Shown: positions 47,942 to 57,140, numbered from the stretch's first letter. The stretch: DNA of 64,000 bases from Arcobacter sp. (GCA_002869565.1 PKUJ01000011.1:62001-126000); one strand, 5' to 3'. Numbers and translations: made by a program. Notes: a model not told the origin generated them from the sequence alone.

Positions 47942-48244
47942 ATGAGTAATGTTATTTTAGTAGTAAAAGTAAAAGTAAAAGAAGAGTTTGCAACAGAAGT
48001 ATACACTTTTATGAAAGCACTTCATAAACTAACTCATGAGTTAGATGAGGGATGTATTCAATATGATTTACATAAAGTTTTAGAAGATGAAAATACATTT
48101 TGTTTTATTGAGACTTGGGAAAATGAAGCATTTTTAATTGAACATTCTAAAAAAGATCATTTTATTAACTTTATGGAATATGTAGAAGGAAAAATTGAAG
48201 ATATGCAAAAAACTTTTTTAGAAAAATATGAAGAAAAAAATTAA
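47942..48244 (+). CDS. Antibiotic-biosynthesis-monooxygenase-domain protein (YgiN-like)
   Basis: 100 residues forming one ABM ferredoxin-like fold: VILVVKVKVKEEFATEVYTF at the start, EGCIQYDLHKVLEDENTFCF in the middle and IETWENEAFLIEHSKKDHF, the commonly conserved WENxxxLxxHxxxxHF pattern. Members such as YgiN act on quinols or related aromatics as cofactor-free oxygenases; the exact role here is unknown. AAAGGAAC precedes the ATG. Confidence 0.85.
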   Translation: MSNVILVVKVKVKEEFATEVYTFMKALHKLTHELDEGCIQYDLHKVLEDENTFCFIETWENEAFLIEHSKKDHFINFMEYVEGKIEDMQKTFLEKYEEKN

Positions 48245-48278
48245 TTTTGTATAAATAAGTAATAGTCTTTTTATTATT

Positions 48279-48377
48279 TTAAAAAAAATAACTAAAAGCT
48301 ACAACAATATTTGTGATAAAACTTATAAGTACTAATAGTATTATCTTATTAGAAGAATTGTCTATAGTAGTTCCCAT
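48279..48377 (-). CDS. Small single-helix membrane protein
   Basis: 32 residues in the otherwise empty 48245-48641 gap. MGTTIDNSSNKI is followed by one strongly hydrophobic helix (LLVLISFITNIVVAF) and ends SYFF. AAAGGCAAGAC precedes the ATG, a moderate ribosome site. The clean polar-head/hydrophobic-helix layout and lack of overlap with other genes favour it, but such short frames are weak evidence. The rest of the gap (48378-48641) holds only AT-rich sequence and the promoter of the next gene. Confidence 0.4.
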   Translation of the reverse strand: MGTTIDNSSNKIILLVLISFITNIVVAFSYFF

Positions 48378-48601
48378 GTCTTGCCTTTAATAGTTAAATT
48401 ATTGAGTTTAAATTGTACAAAGATAGAATTATTTTAAATTAATTAAAATAGTTTAAATAGAAAAAATTACTTAATTTTAAGCTGAATAAAACTTTTTAAG
48501 AGATTATAATAATATTTATTTTTTTAAAATTATAAATATACTTATAATAATTTTAAAATAATTTCATATTTTTAATTTAATTTAAAGTCCAAAACTTATG
48601 G

Positions 48602-48607
48602 TATAAT
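48602..48607 (+). promoter_or_regulatory. -10 element upstream of the OmpA-like gene
   Basis: TGGTATAAT, an extended -10, 34 bases ahead of the ATG at 48642. Confidence 0.55.
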
Positions 48608-48641
48608 CATCCTTAATTTAAAATATAAATAAAGATTTGAT

Positions 48642-49433
48642 ATGAGCCCAGAAAAAAAAGTTTTATTATTGTTTTTAGCCCTTATATGTCTTATGATTGC
48701 TTGTGTATATACCCACATTGATGAAATGATGCTGAATATAACAGATATTAATAAGCAAGAAAAAGTTGCTGAATCTACACAAGTGACAAAAATTGAAGAG
48801 GAAAAATCCTCAGGAGAAATAGAAGAAAAAGTTCTTCCTGAATCTAGTGATGAAGATATGTCTTCTCCTGAATTTAAATCTGAAGAGAGTATAAATGTTC
48901 TCGAAGATTCAGTTAAAGATGAATTAGAATCAACTGAAACTTTGAAAAAAGAAAAAGTAATTAATACTACAGTTGAAGAGCCTCTTCAACCCTTAATTAC
49001 AACAGATAAAAGATATACTAGAATTGGAAATGAAAAAAATATTGAAGAATTATCTACTGAATCACAACTTCTTCAAGTTAAAATAAATGATTATATAAGA
49101 GAAAACCCAATTGATTTTAGAAGAGCTAGTAATAAGATTACTAAAAGTAGTGTAAAAACTATTTTATATATGGTTGAAATACTAAAAGAATTTCCAAATA
49201 TTAAAATTGAACTTGCAGGACATACCGATGCTGCAGGGCCAGAAAAATTAAATCAAACGATATCATATCAAAGAGCAAAAAAAGTCAGTGATAGATTAAT
49301 CTATTTTGGGATTGATAAAAATAGAATTAAAGTACGTGGATATGGAGAAAATATTCCAATGGTTGAGAATAGCCCACAAGGGTATTCTCGAATAAATAGA
49401 AGAGTAGAATTTAATATAATAGAGGAAAAATAA
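48642..49433 (+). CDS. OmpA-family C-terminal domain membrane protein
   Basis: 263 residues. A single N-terminal membrane helix (VLLLFLALICLMIACVY) acts as anchor or uncleaved signal, followed by a highly acidic low-complexity linker (about 40-125, rich in Glu, Ser and Lys). An OmpA/MotB peptidoglycan-binding domain closes the protein: FPNIKIELAGHTDAAGPEKL, SYQRAKKVSDRLIYFGID and VRGYGENIP...NRRVEF. It likely ties the inner or outer membrane to peptidoglycan. One base separates it from the next gene. Confidence 0.88.
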   Translation: MSPEKKVLLLFLALICLMIACVYTHIDEMMLNITDINKQEKVAESTQVTKIEEEKSSGEIEEKVLPESSDEDMSSPEFKSEESINVLEDSVKDELESTETLKKEKVINTTVEEPLQPLITTDKRYTRIGNEKNIEELSTESQLLQVKINDYIRENPIDFRRASNKITKSSVKTILYMVEILKEFPNIKIELAGHTDAAGPEKLNQTISYQRAKKVSDRLIYFGIDKNRIKVRGYGENIPMVENSPQGYSRINRRVEFNIIEEK

Positions 49434-49434
49434 A

Positions 49435-49833
49435 GTGATAGAAATAGCATCTCAGATAATTTTTTGTTTAGTAATTGCAGCATTTATAGGTTTTTTAATA
49501 GGTCTAGTTATAGGAAGAGCATTTGCTGGAGAGAAAAATATAAGTTACAATAGTATTACAGCTCATGGCGGTGCTGCTGGTGGAAATATTTATAATAAAC
49601 CATTAATTAGAAGTTCACCAAGACCAATGGGTAAAGATAATCTTCAAAAAATCGAAGGAATTGATAGTGATTTAGAATCAAGGTTAAATGAACTTGGAAT
49701 TTTCCATTTTGATCAAATTGCTAAATGGAGTGCAAAAAATAGCCATTGGGTTGAAGAGTATCTTACTTTAGAAGATAATCAAGTAAAAGAAGACAATTGG
49801 ATAGAACAAGCACAAGGGCTTTCTACGATTTAG
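49435..49833 (+). CDS. Membrane-anchored HhH-like small protein
   Basis: 132 residues. N-terminal helix (IIFCLVIAAFIGFLIGLVIG) then a Gly/Ala-rich stretch (AHGGAAGGNIYNK) and a C-terminal helix-hairpin-helix-like domain (DNLQKIEGIDSDLESRLNEL, FDQIAKWSAKN) of the type seen in several small membrane proteins and fused to other domains. GTG start one base after the OmpA-domain gene with GAGGAAA before it, so the two are coupled. Function unknown; the pair may work at the cell envelope. Confidence 0.6.
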   Translation: MIEIASQIIFCLVIAAFIGFLIGLVIGRAFAGEKNISYNSITAHGGAAGGNIYNKPLIRSSPRPMGKDNLQKIEGIDSDLESRLNELGIFHFDQIAKWSAKNSHWVEEYLTLEDNQVKEDNWIEQAQGLSTI

Positions 49834-49854
49834 AAAGCTTTCTCTTTTAAAAAT

Positions 49855-50310
49855 TTATCTTTTATAAGATTTATCTTTTATAAGATTTTTTACACACACT
49901 TCAATCATTTCATAAACTTTATCAAAACCTTCAAAGCCATTAAAAAAGTATGGGTCGGGAACATCTTCTCCCTTACACCCAAAGTCTCCAATTTTAATTG
50001 GATTTTTACATCCAAGATTTTTTAAATCTCGAAGGTTCTTATCATCAAGAGCTATTACTAAGTCAAAATTAGAAAAATCTTCTTTTTGTATAAGTCTTGC
50101 CCTTTGATTTGAAATATCTATGCCTTTTTGTTTTCCTATTTTTATAGAATCACTACAAGGTGCTTCTCCTACATGCCAATTTCCAGTCCCTGCACTATCA
50201 ATTTTTAAATCCAAGTTGTATTCTTTTGCATATTTTTTAGCAATTCCTTCTGCTAAAGGTGAACGACAAATATTTCCTAAGCATACAAAAATAATTGATT
50301 TTACTTCCAT
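49855..50310 (-). CDS. Low-molecular-weight protein-tyrosine phosphatase
   Basis: 151 residues. The phosphate loop FVCLGNICRSPLAEG (C-X5-R-S) stands at the N-terminus and the catalytic Asp in DVPDPYFFNGFEGF near the C-terminus, both typical. It hydrolyses phosphotyrosine, in bacteria often on kinases controlling polysaccharide export, or small aryl phosphates. Its start overlaps the end of the amidase gene by ten bases, suggesting co-translation. Confidence 0.93.
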   Translation of the reverse strand: MEVKSIIFVCLGNICRSPLAEGIAKKYAKEYNLDLKIDSAGTGNWHVGEAPCSDSIKIGKQKGIDISNQRARLIQKEDFSNFDLVIALDDKNLRDLKNLGCKNPIKIGDFGCKGEDVPDPYFFNGFEGFDKVYEMIEVCVKNLIKDKSYKR

Positions 50311-51029
50311 TTCTTTTTTAATCCTATGTCAATATATTTTCTAACTTTTTTCACTTCGTCTATATTCATAGTGTGAGTTATAATTTCTTTTGAATCATTT
50401 CTATACTCAACTCCCCAAGGAGTAATAATACCACTACTTTTTGCCATATTATCATCTGCACTATTTGATGCTAAAACATAACATTGATTTGCAACAGCAA
50501 GGGCTTTTGTCATAGTTTCATAATGAACTTTTCTTTTTACACCCCATGCAGATGGGTTTAGGATCAAATCTGCACCTAAAACTTTTAACCAATATTGTGG
50601 AAATCTTATTTCAAAACAGATTAAAACTGCAACTTTAATACCATTTATATCTAATATCTTCATATTATTGATTTTGCCACTTTCAAAGTACTCAGGTTCA
50701 TTTCCTAATGGAAATAATCTATGTTTTGATTGCCTATGGATTATTTTTTTGTTATGAAAAATATATAGAGTATTAAAATAATCTAAGTCTTGTTTTTCAA
50801 TAAAAGTGATTGCAATAGTTTTATTTTCTGATAGTTTTTTTATTTTTTTTATTGCTTTTATAGCAAATTCAGAAGCTTCATCCATCCTATCATACGAAAA
50901 TCCAGTTAAACAAAGCTCCGGAGCTAAAATAAAAGAACCCTCTTCACAAGAAGAGATAAGTTCTTTTATATGGTTTAAATTCTGTTTAAAATCTTTTGTT
51001 GTTTTAGTTTGTAATGCTACTAATTTCAT
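50301..51029 (-). CDS. Carbon-nitrogen hydrolase (nitrilase superfamily)
   Basis: 242 residues. The Glu-Lys-Cys triad is visible: Glu in ILAPELCLTGFS (about residue 41), Lys in HRQSKHRLFPLG (about 110) and Cys in AVLICFEIRFPQYWL (about 139). Enzymes of this group hydrolyse amides, for example omega-amidase (YafV-like) or N-carbamoyl compounds. The substrate is not assignable. It overlaps its neighbours at both ends, forming a three-gene run with the phosphohexomutase and the phosphatase. Confidence 0.9.
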   Translation of the reverse strand: MKLVALQTKTTKDFKQNLNHIKELISSCEEGSFILAPELCLTGFSYDRMDEASEFAIKAIKKIKKLSENKTIAITFIEKQDLDYFNTLYIFHNKKIIHRQSKHRLFPLGNEPEYFESGKINNMKILDINGIKVAVLICFEIRFPQYWLKVLGADLILNPSAWGVKRKVHYETMTKALAVANQCYVLASNSADDNMAKSSGIITPWGVEYRNDSKEIITHTMNIDEVKKVRKYIDIGLKKKWK

Positions 51030-52410
51030 TTTTTGCAGTTTGGATTAAGGCATTTAATTTATCTTCATACTCTTTTGCAAGTAATTCATCTGTTGATTCA
51101 AATCTTGTTACAAGTATTGGAGTTGTGTTTGATGCTCTTACTAATCCCCATCCTTTCTCAAATATTACTCTTACACCGTCTACTTCAATTATATCAATAA
51201 TTTTTGGAAAATCCAAGGGAGGGTTTTTAAGTAATTCTTTTAATTTATTTACTAATAAGAATTTTTCTTCTTCTGTTGTTTTAACTTTTATTTCTTCAGT
51301 TGAATATGTTTTTGGAAGTGCATCAATTTCAGCATCTATATCCATACCTTGTTGTACAAGTTCAAGAAGTCTAAATGTTGCATAAATTGCATCGTCAAAG
51401 CCAAAAAACCTATCATTAAAGAAAATATGTCCAGAGACTTCCGCTGCAAGATCGGCATTTGTTTCTTTAAGTTTTACTTTAAGATTTGAATGCCCAGTTT
51501 TATACATAATAGCTTTTCCTGAAGCATTTATAATATCATACATGATTTGTGTACATTTTACTTCCCCAATTATAGTTGGGTTATCCATAGTTTTTGCAAA
51601 AAGTATAGCCATTATATCCCCTTTTACATTATGCTTTTTAGTTAAAAAGGCGATTCTATCTGCATCTCCATCATAAGCAAACCCATAGTCATAGTCACCT
51701 TTTAAAGATTCAACGATATCTACAAGATTATGTGGGTCACTTGGGTCTGGGTGATGATTAGGGAAAGTACCATCTGGTTCACAATATAATCCATCATAGT
51801 TTAATTCTAGTCTATCAAGAATTGTTGTTAATACTGTATCAGCAACGCCATTCCCACAATCTATAATTAGTTTTTGTGGCATTGCTTTTAAATGTGCAAA
51901 TTCATTTACTATATAATCAATGTATACTGACTTAACATTTATTTCAAAATGTGTATCATTATCTTCTATTTCAATACTACTTGCAACAATTTCATCTCCT
52001 AGTGAATAAATATCATTTGCAAAAAATGGTGCTTTATCTAGAGTTATTTTAAAACCATTATAATTACTTGGATTATGACTTCCTGTAATCATAACAGAAG
52101 CATTTGGCTGAACTGTTTTTCCTTCAATTTTAAAGTTTTGATAGTTTGCAAAATAATTAACACCAGTAGCAACCATTCCCATTCCTAAAACTTTACATCC
52201 AGCTTGATTAAATCCACTTGTAAGATAAGAAAAAAGTTCGGGTGAATGCGTTCTTGCATCATAACCTATTGCAACATATGCATTTTCTTGAAACTGCTCA
52301 TATACTTTTTTACCTAAAAAATATCCAATTAGTTTAACTGATTCTTTATTTAATTCTGGACCAACAATACCTCTTATATCGTACTCTCTGAAAATTGATT
52401 TATTTACCAT
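51004..52410 (-). CDS. Phosphomannomutase/phosphoglucomutase
   Basis: 468 residues of the alpha-D-phosphohexomutase family. Domain motifs: FREYDIRGIVG at the N-terminus, the phospho-serine loop SVMITGSHNPSNYNGFK (about 105), the metal loop AYDGDADRIAFL (about 243), the sugar loop AAEVSGHIFFND and the phosphate loop RASNTTPILVTRFE. It interconverts hexose-6- and hexose-1-phosphates for cell-surface polysaccharide precursors. GlmM is a different subfamily, with a shorter phospho-serine motif. AATAGGAATAAA precedes the ATG. Confidence 0.92.
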   Translation of the reverse strand: MVNKSIFREYDIRGIVGPELNKESVKLIGYFLGKKVYEQFQENAYVAIGYDARTHSPELFSYLTSGFNQAGCKVLGMGMVATGVNYFANYQNFKIEGKTVQPNASVMITGSHNPSNYNGFKITLDKAPFFANDIYSLGDEIVASSIEIEDNDTHFEINVKSVYIDYIVNEFAHLKAMPQKLIIDCGNGVADTVLTTILDRLELNYDGLYCEPDGTFPNHHPDPSDPHNLVDIVESLKGDYDYGFAYDGDADRIAFLTKKHNVKGDIMAILFAKTMDNPTIIGEVKCTQIMYDIINASGKAIMYKTGHSNLKVKLKETNADLAAEVSGHIFFNDRFFGFDDAIYATFRLLELVQQGMDIDAEIDALPKTYSTEEIKVKTTEEEKFLLVNKLKELLKNPPLDFPKIIDIIEVDGVRVIFEKGWGLVRASNTTPILVTRFESTDELLAKEYEDKLNALIQTAKNEISSITN

Positions 52411-52434
52411 TTTATTCCTATTTATTTTTTTATT

Positions 52435-53004
52435 TTAGTGTTCATGGTGATGAGTTTTGCGAATTATATCATAAGAATAGTTATTTTCTAGTTTCAGAAG
52501 TGATTGTTTTTTATTAACTCCACTTGCATATCCTCCAAGTTTTCCATTCTTTTGAATAATTCTATGACAAGGTATTAAAATCGATATCATATTGTTTGCA
52601 TTTGCATTAGCCACAGCTCTTACTGCTTTTGGTTTTTTTAAAAGTTCAGCTTCATCTTTATATGAAATTGTATCTCCATAAGGAATATGCATTAAAATCT
52701 TCCAAACATCTTGTTGAAAAGGAGTTCCCACTAATTGTAGTGGTACTGTAAAATCTGCTCTTTTCCCTTCAAAATATTCATCTAACTCTTTTTGTAGACA
52801 TTCAAAGTATTTATTATGAGCGGGAATTGCTTCTGAGTCAAAGAATTTCTGGACTTTTTCTATTTGCTTTTTTAAATTCTTTTGTTCAAAGAAACTAAGT
52901 AGACAAATTCCTCTTGATGTTGCTGCACAAAACATATCACCAAGTGGAGTTTTTATTACAGATGTTGCTAGTATATTTTTTTTGATAGCTTTGTATTCTC
53001 TCAT
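52435..53004 (-). CDS. ogt: Methylated-DNA-protein-cysteine S-methyltransferase
   Basis: 189 residues. It repairs O6-methylguanine by transfer of the methyl group to its own Cys. The active-site motif ILIPCHRIIQKNGKLGGYASG is complete, as is the DNA-binding FQQDVWKILMHIPYGDTISY. N-terminal domain ATSRGICLLSFF fits Ogt. The length suits a single-domain suicide methyltransferase. It ends in a His-rich tail (RKTHHHEH). It is divergent from the response-regulator gene across 56 bases. Confidence 0.93.
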   Translation of the reverse strand: MREYKAIKKNILATSVIKTPLGDMFCAATSRGICLLSFFEQKNLKKQIEKVQKFFDSEAIPAHNKYFECLQKELDEYFEGKRADFTVPLQLVGTPFQQDVWKILMHIPYGDTISYKDEAELLKKPKAVRAVANANANNMISILIPCHRIIQKNGKLGGYASGVNKKQSLLKLENNYSYDIIRKTHHHEH

Positions 53005-53049
53005 TAGAATCCTTTAATTATGGATGATTTTAACATAATGAAATTAAGA

Positions 53050-53055
53050 TATAAT
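53050..53055 (+). promoter_or_regulatory. -10 element directly before the response-regulator ATG
   Basis: TATAAT five bases before the ATG at 53061. A transcript starting 6-8 bases after it would begin at or near the A of the ATG, i.e. would be leaderless. Confidence 0.45.
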
Positions 53056-53060
53056 ACAAA

Positions 53061-53741
53061 ATGCAAAATAAGATTAATGAAAAAATAAAAATTTTATATG
53101 TAGAAGATGATGAAATTGCACGTGAAAATGGTGTTGAATATTTAGAAAATTACTTCACACGGATTTTTGAAGCGGGTGATGCTTTACAGGCATTAAAGAT
53201 ATATAGCCAAGAAGAGCCTGATATTATAATTACTGATATACAAATGCCAAAACTAAATGGTATTGAATTTATAAAAAAAATAAGAGAAAAAGATAAAAAA
53301 ACGCAAATTATAATTTTGACTGCATTTTCTCATAAAGATTATCTTTTCCAAGCTATTGAACTACAGCTTGTAAAGTATTTAACAAAACCAATAAAAGAAA
53401 AAGAGTTAGAAGAAGCTATTCTTTCTTGTATTTATACAATAGAAAATGATTGTTCAAATATAATAAGTTTAAGTGCAGATTCAACTTTTGATATGTATAA
53501 CAAAACACTTGTTTCTAGTAATGAAATAGTAAAACTTAGAACAAAAGAACTAGATTTATTAACACTTCTTTTAAAAAATAAAAATAGATATGTTAGTTAT
53601 GAAGAGATAGAAAATATTGTATGGTATGAAAGTGCCATGAGTAAGGATGCTTTAAAAACTGTTATAAAAAATCTAAAATCAAAACTTCCTAAAGACTTGA
53701 TTTTAAATCTATCTGGTACTGGTTATAAGATTGATGCCTGA
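53061..53741 (+). CDS. Response regulator with winged-helix output domain
   Basis: 226 residues. Receiver domain at 1-120: acidic pair YVEDDE, phospho-Asp in DIIITDIQMPKLNG (about 58), Thr in IILTAFS and Lys in KYLTKPIKEKE. The output domain (about 150-226) is an OmpR-like winged helix (LRTKELDLLTLLLKN, LKTVIKNLKSK, LSGTGYKI). No Shine-Dalgarno is visible before the ATG (see the -10 element). It overlaps the kinase gene after it by eight bases. Confidence 0.92.
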   Translation: MQNKINEKIKILYVEDDEIARENGVEYLENYFTRIFEAGDALQALKIYSQEEPDIIITDIQMPKLNGIEFIKKIREKDKKTQIIILTAFSHKDYLFQAIELQLVKYLTKPIKEKELEEAILSCIYTIENDCSNIISLSADSTFDMYNKTLVSSNEIVKLRTKELDLLTLLLKNKNRYVSYEEIENIVWYESAMSKDALKTVIKNLKSKLPKDLILNLSGTGYKIDA

Positions 53742-55050
53742 TTTATATGTTACTTTAGCTTATGGTATAACCTTTGGTATATTGATAATGACTATTGTAT
53801 ATACTTTTATAAGATATATATACTCAAAAGAGATGTTTTATATCTCTTATTGTTTTATGCAGTTTTTCTCACTTGTTTACATCGTTTCATATAGTAAATT
53901 TTTCTATATTCCATTTTTTGTAGAAGAAATATCTTTACTTCTTTCAACTCTTACTGCAATTGTTTTTGCAGTTAGATTTTATGAAGGTAAATTTCTTCCT
54001 TCAATGACAAATGCAAAAGAATTGATTATAAATACAATTCTTTTGAATATAGTAATATTAACAGCTTTTTATCACTATTTGCTTTTTGAATATCTCCCTT
54101 ATACTATTATCTATGCAATATTATTTATATCTGTAATATTTAATTTAAGACAAGGTTTTAAGCCAACTATTGTTTATGTAGCTGGTTGGTCCATATTTTG
54201 TTTTGTTCTATTTATTTTAGATTTTAAATCATATTATGAAGAGAAAGGTTTTATGAATATTGTTTTAATGGCATTTGCTATTGAAGCTGTATTATTTACT
54301 ATTTCTGTTGCATATAAATATAATAGTTTACAAAAGCAGAGTAAAAGTTTTGAAAGTATGTTATTACAACAATCAAGACTTGCAAAGAGTGGTGAGATGA
54401 TTGCTAATATAACTCATCAATTTAGACAACCATTGAATAATTTATCTTATATTTTAATAAATTTAAAAAAAAGATTTGAGAATAAAAAACTTGATGAGCT
54501 TTATTTTGAGAAAAAAGTTTATCAAGCAAATGAACAATTAGATTTTTTATCAAAAACAATTAATGATTTCAAAGAGTTCTATGCTCCTTCTAAAGAAAAA
54601 GAGAACTTTAGTATTAAAGAAGCTATTGAGAATGTAGTTACAATTTTAAGTGCAGATATGAAAAGAAGAAATGTAAATTTTAATTTGATATTTAATACAA
54701 ATGAAAATATTGAACTTTATGGAATTAAAAATGAACTTTCGCAAGTTTTATTAGCATTGATTTCTAATGCAAATGATGCTTTAATTGATATATATAATCC
54801 CTATATTAATTTAGAGATAAGTTCCACAACTGCCGAGGTTATAATAAAAATTACTGATAATGCAGGTGGAATAAAACAAAAAAATATGGAAAAAATATTT
54901 GAACCCTATTTTTCAACAAAAGATGATGGTACAGGGATAGGACTTTATCTCGTAAAATTAATTATTGAAGAGAGTTTTAAAGGAAGAATTGAAGTAGAAA
55001 ATCAAAAAGAAGGAGTGGCATTCTCCCTCTTTATTGAAAAAACTATTTGA
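53734..55050 (+). CDS. Sensor histidine kinase with multi-helix membrane sensor
   Basis: 438 residues from the ATG at 53734 (TTG at 53731 is a possible alternative). Seven hydrophobic helices within residues 1-205, a 7TM-type sensor without a large periplasmic loop, are followed by a coiled linker and the phospho-acceptor motif IANITHQFRQPLNNL (His near 228) and an ATPase domain with LISNANDAL, ITDNAGGI and DDGTGIGLYLVKLI. Partner of the overlapping response regulator. Its 3' end overlaps ccoG by eight bases on the other strand. Confidence 0.9.
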   Translation: MPDLYVTLAYGITFGILIMTIVYTFIRYIYSKEMFYISYCFMQFFSLVYIVSYSKFFYIPFFVEEISLLLSTLTAIVFAVRFYEGKFLPSMTNAKELIINTILLNIVILTAFYHYLLFEYLPYTIIYAILFISVIFNLRQGFKPTIVYVAGWSIFCFVLFILDFKSYYEEKGFMNIVLMAFAIEAVLFTISVAYKYNSLQKQSKSFESMLLQQSRLAKSGEMIANITHQFRQPLNNLSYILINLKKRFENKKLDELYFEKKVYQANEQLDFLSKTINDFKEFYAPSKEKENFSIKEAIENVVTILSADMKRRNVNFNLIFNTNENIELYGIKNELSQVLLALISNANDALIDIYNPYINLEISSTTAEVIIKITDNAGGIKQKNMEKIFEPYFSTKDDGTGIGLYLVKLIIEESFKGRIEVENQKEGVAFSLFIEKTI

Positions 55051-56386
55051 TTAAATCACTTCTTGGATAAATAAATGAAACTTCTTTTTCTAAGTTAATA
55101 TTTTTGTCTTCTTGAGCAAAGCCTAGAATCTTTATTTTGAAAGCAGTATCTTTTTTATCTGATAAAAATAGTCTCTTTTTTGTTTCTAATATTAATACTT
55201 TTCTAACTCTTGTCATAGATTTTATTTTTATAGGTTTGAATCTTTTTACTCTAAAATTTTCAGTATCTAAGACTTTTATATTATAAGTATAATCATTTTT
55301 ACTAGTATTATGCAAAGTAATAAGATAGTTGTTTGAAACCATTGAATTATCTTGGATTTTATAAAGGGTAGTAGTTTTATTTATATTCATTAGGAAGTCT
55401 TCTTTTTTTGAAGCAAAAAATCCAGCTAAAATAATACATAATGCGAGTGAAAGCAGATATACAATATTTCTTTTTGAGAAAAGATTTGATATCTTATTTT
55501 TGATTACACTATTTGTACTTCCCCAATAAATTAAAGATTTTTTACCTAGTTTCCCCATAACTGTTGAACAAGCATCTGAACATTCTAAACAGTTAATACA
55601 TTCAACTTGTAGACCTTTTCTAATATCAATATTTGTCGGACAAACTCTTACACAGGCTTCACAGGTTGTACACTCTTCATTGTTAGACCATTGTTTAACA
55701 TCAAAGATAGATTTTGAATTGTTTTCATAAATATTTCCTCCTCTGAAAGTATTGAAAACAACCTGTTTTGTATCATCATCATAAAGTACAGATTGGATTC
55801 TTGAATAAGGACAAACATAAGTACAAAAGTTTTCTTTTAAAAAAACAATATCATAGAATAGAAAAACAGCAATAGAAATAATAAACATATATAAATAAAA
55901 ATGTTCTTTAGGGTCTTTTATATATTGAATAAAATCTTCTGGTGGAACGAAATATAACATGAAATTTGAGGCTATTATTAAACATAATATTCCCCATATA
56001 ATTAGTGATATATATTTTTTTATTTTGTTAGAATTTTTTGAATAATTTATCTCTTTTTGTTTATTTTTGATTCTTCTTAAATCTAATATTGTACTTTCAA
56101 TTAAGTCTCTATAGATTACTCTAAATATGGTTTGAGGACAAGCCCATCCACACCAAACTCTCCCAAACATTGCTGTCATTGCAAAAATACCAATAAATAA
56201 AAACATCAATAAAAATGGCATTATATAAAGTTCATTCATATTAAAAGCGAAACCTAAAAAATGAAACTGCAATTTATCAAAAGATAAAAGTAATAGATGA
56301 TTTTCATTTATTTTGATAAATGGTATGACCAATGTAAATAGAGTAATTAGAGTATAAGTTAAATATCTCTTTTTTGTATAGTTCAT
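55043..56386 (-). CDS. ccoG: CcoG, copper chaperone for cbb3 oxidase assembly
   Basis: 447 residues. Membrane helices near 12-32, 50-72, 127-147 and 160-180; FGRVWCGWACPQTIFR and FCTYVCPYSRIQ between them, then a two-cluster ferredoxin part (CTTCEACVRVCPTNIDIRKG, CINCLECSDAC) and a C-terminal helix plus Ig-like periplasmic domain. CcoG reduces Cu(II) to Cu(I) for the CuB centre of cbb3 oxidase. The cco genes are not in this window, apart from the CcoN-like protein at 3710, which lacks the copper ligands. Confidence 0.93.
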   Translation of the reverse strand: MNYTKKRYLTYTLITLFTLVIPFIKINENHLLLLSFDKLQFHFLGFAFNMNELYIMPFLLMFLFIGIFAMTAMFGRVWCGWACPQTIFRVIYRDLIESTILDLRRIKNKQKEINYSKNSNKIKKYISLIIWGILCLIIASNFMLYFVPPEDFIQYIKDPKEHFYLYMFIISIAVFLFYDIVFLKENFCTYVCPYSRIQSVLYDDDTKQVVFNTFRGGNIYENNSKSIFDVKQWSNNEECTTCEACVRVCPTNIDIRKGLQVECINCLECSDACSTVMGKLGKKSLIYWGSTNSVIKNKISNLFSKRNIVYLLSLALCIILAGFFASKKEDFLMNINKTTTLYKIQDNSMVSNNYLITLHNTSKNDYTYNIKVLDTENFRVKRFKPIKIKSMTRVRKVLILETKKRLFLSDKKDTAFKIKILGFAQEDKNINLEKEVSFIYPRSDLIK

Positions 56387-56467
56387 GTTTTCTCCTAAAT
56401 ATTTTTTATAGTTTATTTTGATTTGGTGTTCATTTGGTGGTATGTAAAATAAATAGGAAGTTTTTGT

Positions 56468-56473
56468 TATAAT
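56468..56473 (+). promoter_or_regulatory. -10 element upstream of the LysE gene
   Basis: GTTATAAT, 21 bases ahead of the ATG at 56495, between divergent ccoG and lysE-type genes. Confidence 0.45.
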
Positions 56474-56494
56474 TCTTTACTTAAAAGGAAAATT

Positions 56495-57124
56495 ATGATT
56501 GAATTAACTAATCTTTATATGTTTATTGCTGTTTCATTTTTATTATGTTTAGCTCCTGGCCCTGATAATATTTATGTACTTACTCAAGGTATGACAAAGA
56601 GTAAAAAAGCTGCAATTATTACTACTCTTGGTCTATGTTCTGGTATTGTTATTCATACGGCTGCTGCGGCATTTGGTATCTCTATGATCTTTAAAACTTC
56701 AGAAATAGCTTTTAATATTGTAAAATTTGCAGGTGCTGCATATCTGATTTATATTGCATATCAAGCTTTTAAATATAGAAATGCCCCTTTAGATTTATCT
56801 GTTCAAAACTCAAGTTCTGAACTTAAAAAACTTTATATTAAAGGTTTTTTTATGAATGTTTTAAATCCTAAGGTTTCAATTTTCTTTTTAGCATTCCTTC
56901 CTCAATTTGTAACTCCTACAAATGGAAATGTTCCTATGCAAATGATTACATTAGGCGTTGTTTTTATGGTTCTTACTGTGATTGTATTCTCTTTTATTGG
57001 AGTTGCAGGGAATATGTTGAGTTCAAAACTTTTAGAGAAACCAAGTATTGTTAAATATATGAATATTTTAACTTCATTTGTTCTTGGGAGTTTGGTAATT
57101 AAATTAGCATTATCAAATAGATAG
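56495..57124 (+). CDS. LysE family amino-acid exporter
   Basis: 209 residues, six helices. The LysE/RhtB signature is LCLAPGPDNIYVLTQGMT near the N-terminus, and FMNVLNPKVSIFFLAFLPQF is the second family motif. It exports amino acids or homoserine lactone-like compounds. AAAAGGAAAATT precedes the ATG. Standing alone, it converges on proA with a hairpin between them. It is more distant from the LysE protein at 44327, so no recent duplication. Confidence 0.9.
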   Translation: MIELTNLYMFIAVSFLLCLAPGPDNIYVLTQGMTKSKKAAIITTLGLCSGIVIHTAAAAFGISMIFKTSEIAFNIVKFAGAAYLIYIAYQAFKYRNAPLDLSVQNSSSELKKLYIKGFFMNVLNPKVSIFFLAFLPQFVTPTNGNVPMQMITLGVVFMVLTVIVFSFIGVAGNMLSSKLLEKPSIVKYMNILTSFVLGSLVIKLALSNR

Positions 57125-57140
57125 GAAATTATTCCTATCT
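57119..57140. terminator. Bidirectional hairpin between the LysE gene and proA
   Basis: Perfect 9-bp repeat AGATAGGAA / TTCCTATCT with loop ATTA covers the end of both convergent genes. Confidence 0.6.
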
